This document shows positions 7,234 to 10,274 of a DNA stretch of 10,274 nucleotides, one piece after another. Location: positions 1 to 10,274 of the forward strand of contig MZGO01000027.1 in assembly GCA_002084985.1 (NCBI GenBank), given 5' to 3'. The notes under the pieces are model-generated. The model saw nothing but the letters and a program-made list of their open reading frames with translations. It did no database searches and had not been told where the DNA came from. The number at the start of each line of letters is the position of its first letter. The first letter of the stretch is position 1. The position numbers and the translations under genes were made by a program. Source of the stretch: Thermotoga sp. 4484_232 (GTDB lineage: Bacteria > Thermotogota > Thermotogae > Thermotogales > Thermotogaceae).

Positions 7234-7431
7234 TTAACTTGAAGGCTTATCTTCCAATTCCTTCATGACATCTATCACTTTCATCTTCATCTCCCCAAAG
7301 TCTCTTTGACATTCCTTATATAGGTTCACTGCTCTTTGAAAAAGACTTATAGCTTCTTCTAGAGGGATCTCATCGTTCTCAAGTTTCCCCAGTATCTCTT
7401 CAAGTTCTTTTAATTTCTCTTCCAGTTTCAT
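7234..7431 (-). CDS. xseB: Exodeoxyribonuclease VII small subunit
   Basis: This 65-aa protein is of normal length for XseB. The sequence KLEEKLKELEEILGKLENDEIPLEEAISLFQRAVNLYKECQRDF matches the family pattern, a helical hairpin with the conserved LE(x)GE/ND..LEEA.. region. XseB binds the long coiled-coil region of XseA to form the ExoVII holoenzyme, which degrades single-stranded DNA from both ends without a metal requirement. Its ATG overlaps the xseA stop by 4 nt (ATGA), and GGAGG (7442-7446) lies 10 nt upstream, inside the end of xseA. Both suggest coupled translation and balanced subunit supply. As I recall, the Thermotoga maritima pair TM1768/TM1769 was shown to be active ExoVII. Confidence 0.95.
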   Translation of the reverse strand: MKLEEKLKELEEILGKLENDEIPLEEAISLFQRAVNLYKECQRDFGEMKMKVIDVMKELEDKPSS

Positions 7432-8606
7432 TCGATGACCGCCTCCCTATCACCATCCTTCATAACTACACACACCCTATCTCCTTTTTTCAAAGATGAT
7501 GAGCTTGTGATGAGTTTTCCATTTTTGAATATCATTGCGAATCCTCTGTTCAAAGGCTTCTTCGGATCCAAACTTTCCAGAACTCTACCAGCATTCTCTA
7601 TTTTCTGAGAAAATTCTTCGATCCTCCTCATCATGACGCTCAGCATTTCTTCCCGCATACTAATCAATATGTTTTCATACTCTCTCATCCTGAAAAGGAA
7701 AATCCTTTGGTAAACCCAGAGAGATCTTTTGATATCTTCCAGCTTTCTCTCAAAATCCTCGAATTTTTCCAAAAACTCCCTTTTTATTCTCTCAAAAGTT
7801 TCCTTCAATTCTCTGTACACTTCCTTAACGTTTGGTACAGCCATCTCGGCAGCAGCGGTTGGTGTATGCGCTGGAAAATCAGCCACGAGGTCAATCAACA
7901 CCCTATCCACTTCATGACCAATCCCCGTTATCACGGGAGGCTCGATCCCTACCAGAGCTTCCACAACTTCTTCCTCGTTGAAGATCCAGAGGTCCTCCTG
8001 TGAACCACCACCCCTTGCGATTATCACGAGATCAAGATCGTATTTTTTCGATCTTTCAATGGCCTCTATTAGTGTCTTTTTCGCTCCTTCTCCTTGAACT
8101 TGGGTGTGAAAGAGATAAATCTCCACAAAAGGATATCTCTCTCTAATTGTTTTTAACATATCCTGAAAAGCTGCGGAGTCTCTTGAAGTGATCACTCCTA
8201 TCTTTCGGGGGTATTCTGGTAATTTCTTTTTGGGTTTAGTAAGCCATCCTTCTCTTATCATCCTCTCTAAGACTCTTTTATATCTCATGCTGTATAAACC
8301 TTCCATTCCGATAGAACGGACCTCTTCACATATCATTCTGTAAGTTCCATGAGGAGGATATACCTTTACGTCCCCTCTGGCAGCGATAACGCTTCCTTCC
8401 ACCAATCTTATACCCTTCGATTCACCGCCAAAGATGACACAATTCAGTTTCGCTTCCTCATCCTTCAACGAGAAGAATATGTGTGAATTTCTGATCTTAC
8501 AATTTGAAACCTCCCCATAAACCCAAACATCTGTCAGGTAGGGATCATTTTCCATGAGCTCCATTATGTAACTCGTTATCTCAGAAACTGATCTGATTCC
8601 TTCCAT
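7428..8606 (-). CDS. xseA: Exodeoxyribonuclease VII large subunit
   Basis: This 392-aa catalytic subunit of ExoVII cleaves single-stranded DNA exonucleolytically. The N-terminal OB fold (about 1-100) contains VWVYGEVSN and HIFFSLKDEEAKLNCVIF. The catalytic domain (about 125-255) has KIGVITSRDSAAFQDM, LVIIARGGGSQEDLW, ITGIGHEVDRVLIDLVAD and AHTPTAAAE. D234 and D239 correspond, from memory, to the two aspartates reported critical in the T. maritima enzyme. A long coiled-coil segment (about 258-345) follows, and a C-terminal segment (LNRGFAMIFKNGKLITS) closes the protein. Length is slightly below the E. coli subunit (about 456 aa), mostly in the coiled coil. The start ATG 8606 has GAGG 4 nt upstream and lies 26 bp inside the 3' end of folD, so the two genes overlap and are translated together. 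The frame is intact. Confidence 0.97.
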   Translation of the reverse strand: MEGIRSVSEITSYIMELMENDPYLTDVWVYGEVSNCKIRNSHIFFSLKDEEAKLNCVIFGGESKGIRLVEGSVIAARGDVKVYPPHGTYRMICEEVRSIGMEGLYSMRYKRVLERMIREGWLTKPKKKLPEYPRKIGVITSRDSAAFQDMLKTIRERYPFVEIYLFHTQVQGEGAKKTLIEAIERSKKYDLDLVIIARGGGSQEDLWIFNEEEVVEALVGIEPPVITGIGHEVDRVLIDLVADFPAHTPTAAAEMAVPNVKEVYRELKETFERIKREFLEKFEDFERKLEDIKRSLWVYQRIFLFRMREYENILISMREEMLSVMMRRIEEFSQKIENAGRVLESLDPKKPLNRGFAMIFKNGKLITSSSSLKKGDRVCVVMKDGDREAVIE

Positions 8607-9417
8607 AAGTCCTCATCTCCGCAGATCTGACCACGTGTTCCATCAGCAACGTTGTCGTTATCCTCCCTACTCCTCCAGGAACCGGTGTTAACCTGGCTAT
8701 CTTCTCCACCTCTGGATCCACATCTCCAACGATTTTCCCATCGGCAAAGTTTATACCCACATCCACAACGACTGTTTCTTCTTTGACATGCTCTGGCTTT
8801 ATGAAAAAAGCTTTTCCAACAGCAACTATCAGAACGTCGGAGTGTTTTGTTATATCGAAAAGGTTCTCTGTTCTCGAATGGCACACAGTCACTGTAGCAT
8901 CCCTTCCCTTTTTCAAAAGCATGATCGACACAGGTTTTCCAACTGTGACACTTCTTCCGATAACAACGACCTTTTTTCCTGTGATATTTATTTCATTCTC
9001 CAGAATTCTAACAACCGATTCTGCTGTACAGGGTGGGAAGATCTCTTTTCCATAGATTAGAAGACCGAGGTTGTGTGGAGTAACTCCTTCAACATCTTTC
9101 GAAGGATCTATCCGTGAGAGGACTTCGAATTCATCTATCCCCTCGGGCAGTGGCCTTGCGACAAATATCCCGTGAATATCCTCATCGAGAGAGGCTTCTT
9201 CAACAGTCCTCAAGAGTCTTTCAGGAGGGACTTCCATTATTTCAAACTCGATTCCTATTTTTTTTGATTTCTTCCTCTGGGATTCCAAATAGGATAGTGT
9301 GGGATAATCAGGTTTACTGGTGATGCTCACCAATCTGGGTGAGAATCCTAGCTTTTCTATCCTTTTCTTTACATCCTCTTCAATACCCTTTGAGATCATT
9401 TTGCAGTCTATATACAA
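8581..9417 (-). CDS. folD: FolD: methylenetetrahydrofolate dehydrogenase / (possibly impaired) methenyl-THF cyclohydrolase
   Basis: FolD converts 5,10-methylene-THF to 5,10-methenyl-THF (NAD(P)-linked) and hydrolyses this to 10-formyl-THF. The 278-aa protein has family length and layout: N-terminal folate/catalytic domain (1-125), Rossmann domain with GRSVTVGKP (154-162) and VDVGIN (218-223), and C-terminal TPVPGGVGRITTTLL (244-258). The usual catalytic residues are missing. The lysine of the YxxxK motif is Gln (Y43...Q47 in SYLESQRKK). The QLPLP motif reads ARPLP (A87, R88). The DVDG aspartate is Glu (E110 in KDVEG). By analogy with the human enzyme (Lys56, Gln100, Asp125), cyclohydrolase activity is doubtful while dehydrogenase may remain. 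The start is TTG 9417, with AGGAGG 8 nt upstream overlapping the fhs stop; ATG at residue 7 is less likely. It lies 13 nt after fhs and overlaps xseA by 26 bp. Confidence 0.93.
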   Translation of the reverse strand: MYIDCKMISKGIEEDVKKRIEKLGFSPRLVSITSKPDYPTLSYLESQRKKSKKIGIEFEIMEVPPERLLRTVEEASLDEDIHGIFVARPLPEGIDEFEVLSRIDPSKDVEGVTPHNLGLLIYGKEIFPPCTAESVVRILENEINITGKKVVVIGRSVTVGKPVSIMLLKKGRDATVTVCHSRTENLFDITKHSDVLIVAVGKAFFIKPEHVKEETVVVDVGINFADGKIVGDVDPEVEKIARLTPVPGGVGRITTTLLMEHVVRSAEMRTYGRNQISF

Positions 9418-9425
9418 GGTCTTCC

Positions 9426-9431
9426 CCTCCT
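9426..9431 (-). promoter_or_regulatory. Ribosome-binding site for the TTG start of folD
   Basis: AGGAGG on the - strand touches the fhs stop codon and lies 8 nt before TTG 9417. It supports a TTG start rather than the ATG at codon 7. Confidence 0.7.
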
Positions 9432-10274
9432 CAGAACAACCCTGTTATATTTCCATTCTCGTCTATATCCATTCTAACAGCGTTGGGAATCTTTGGAAGT
9501 CCTGGCATCCTCAAGATATCTCCTGCAAGGACCACCACGAATCCTGCACCTGCTGATATTTCAAGGTCTCTCACGGTGAAGGTATATCCAGAGGGCGCTC
9601 CGAGTTTTTTAGGATCATCGGATATGGAGTATTGTGTCTTTGCAACTATCACAGGAAGATCTTCAAATCCGTATTTTTTGAGGAATTTTAGTTTCTCTTT
9701 TGCTCTAGATGTGTACTCAACACCGGATGCCCTGTATATCTCCTTGGCCAATGTCTCTATCTTCTTTTCAAGAGGTTCTTCCCAGCTGTAAATGGTCTGA
9801 AATTTTCCACTTCCTGCTATTTCCATAACTGCTTTTGCCAACTCCTCCGCTCCTTCTCCTCCTTTGAAGTAAGCTTCGTTCACAACAGCTTTTACTCCCA
9901 AATTCTCAGAGTAGTCCATCACGAGATCGAGTTCTCTTTCCGTATCGCTCTCGAATCTATTCAGAGCCACAACGACTGGCAATCCATATTTCCTTATGTT
10001 TTCAACATGAACTTTCAAATTCTCCAGGCCTTTCTTCAAAGCGTCTAGATCCTCTTTCTTAACTTCTTTGATGGGCAATCCCTAGATCCTCTTTCTTAAC
10101 TTCTTTGATGGGCAATCCCCCGTGATACTTCAACGCTCTCACCGTTGCTACTAACACAACAGCTGATGGAACAAAATTACCCACCGGGCTGACGAAGTCG
10201 AAGAATTTTTCAGCACCGAGATCCGCTCCAAATCCTGTTTCTGTGACAACGTAATCTGCCAGTTTCAACGCCAA
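9431..10274 (-). pseudogene. fhs: Formate-tetrahydrofolate ligase, C-terminal part, frameshifted by a tandem duplication (5' end outside window)
   Basis: Fhs joins formate to THF with ATP, giving 10-formyl-THF for purine and one-carbon metabolism. The right-hand segment carries the family motif [17 protein letters not shown] and [23 protein letters not shown]. The left-hand segment carries ENLKVHVENIRKYGLPVVVALNRF, EEPLEKKIETLAKEIYRASGV, FEDLPVIVAKTQYSISDDP, the glycine-rich AGAGFVVVLAGDILRMPGLPK, and a natural C-terminus. A 37-bp tandem duplication at 10045-10118 shifts the frame, and translation from upstream hits TAA at 10059-10061. With one copy the reading continues as [24 protein letters not shown], giving 268 in-window residues of an enzyme usually around 530-560 aa. 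The P-loop half is outside the window. As written, the product would lose about half of the protein. The sequence is otherwise clean, so the break is either very recent or a sequence error. Confidence 0.92.
10045..10118. repeat. Perfect 37-bp tandem duplication inside fhs
   Basis: Two identical 37-bp copies (10045-10081 and 10082-10118), each running from CTAGATCCTC to GGGCAATCC on the + strand, lie directly adjacent, with one extra matching C beyond. The length is 1 mod 3, so the frame is lost. Single-copy sequence reads through in one frame on the - strand. Confidence 0.97.

Noticed and set aside
10059..10274. Separate small gene at the right edge
   Set aside because: Its sequence is the middle of Fhs ([14 protein letters not shown]), cut off by the 37-bp duplication, not an independent gene.

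Overview
The window comes from a thermophilic bacterium of the order Thermotogales, most likely the genus Thermotoga or a close relative. The NusA fragment, ExoVII subunits, FolD and NusA-Fur pairing look strongly Thermotoga-like, although this rests on recall and no search was run. GC content is moderate, genes are packed almost without spacers, ribosome-binding sites are strong (GAGGAGG type), and TTG is used as a start codon. All of this fits that group.

Layout. At the left, on the + strand, are the C-terminal part of nusA (1-672, entering from outside the window) and a Fur/PerR-family metalloregulator (689-1150). Everything else is one long - strand gene run, read from right to left: fhs (formate-tetrahydrofolate ligase, C-terminal part, broken), folD, xseA, xseB, an Asp23/YloU-like gene, a FakA/YloV-like kinase gene, a TPR-repeat gene, an archaeal-type phosphoglycerate mutase gene apgM (broken), and a comEC-like membrane protein gene. 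Most junctions overlap or are separated by fewer than 20 nt. The only real gap is 59 nt between xseB and the asp23-like gene. The fur-like gene and comEC converge and overlap by 64 bp at their 3' ends. No RNA genes, insertion sequences or CRISPR arrays were seen, and no stretch of 300 bases lacks a gene.

How the genes fit together. fhs and folD form a one-carbon/folate pair. xseA and xseB encode the two subunits of exonuclease VII. The asp23-like/fakA pair matches the Firmicute yloU-yloV pair linked to fatty-acid phosphorylation. apgM is glycolytic. comEC is a DNA-uptake channel homologue without the usual C-terminal metallo-beta-lactamase domain. The TPR protein is of unknown function.

Main observations. 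(1) Two genes are broken by perfect tandem duplications, of 31 bp in apgM and 37 bp in fhs. Both lengths are 1 mod 3, and removing one copy restores an excellent reading frame in each case. (2) apgM carries a second small frameshift about 100 bp further on. These are either real recent mutations or assembly errors. (3) FolD lacks all three side chains usually credited with cyclohydrolase chemistry and folate binding (Lys, Gln and Asp are replaced by Gln, Ala and Glu), which suggests altered or lost cyclohydrolase activity. I saw no clearly novel defence or mobile system here.
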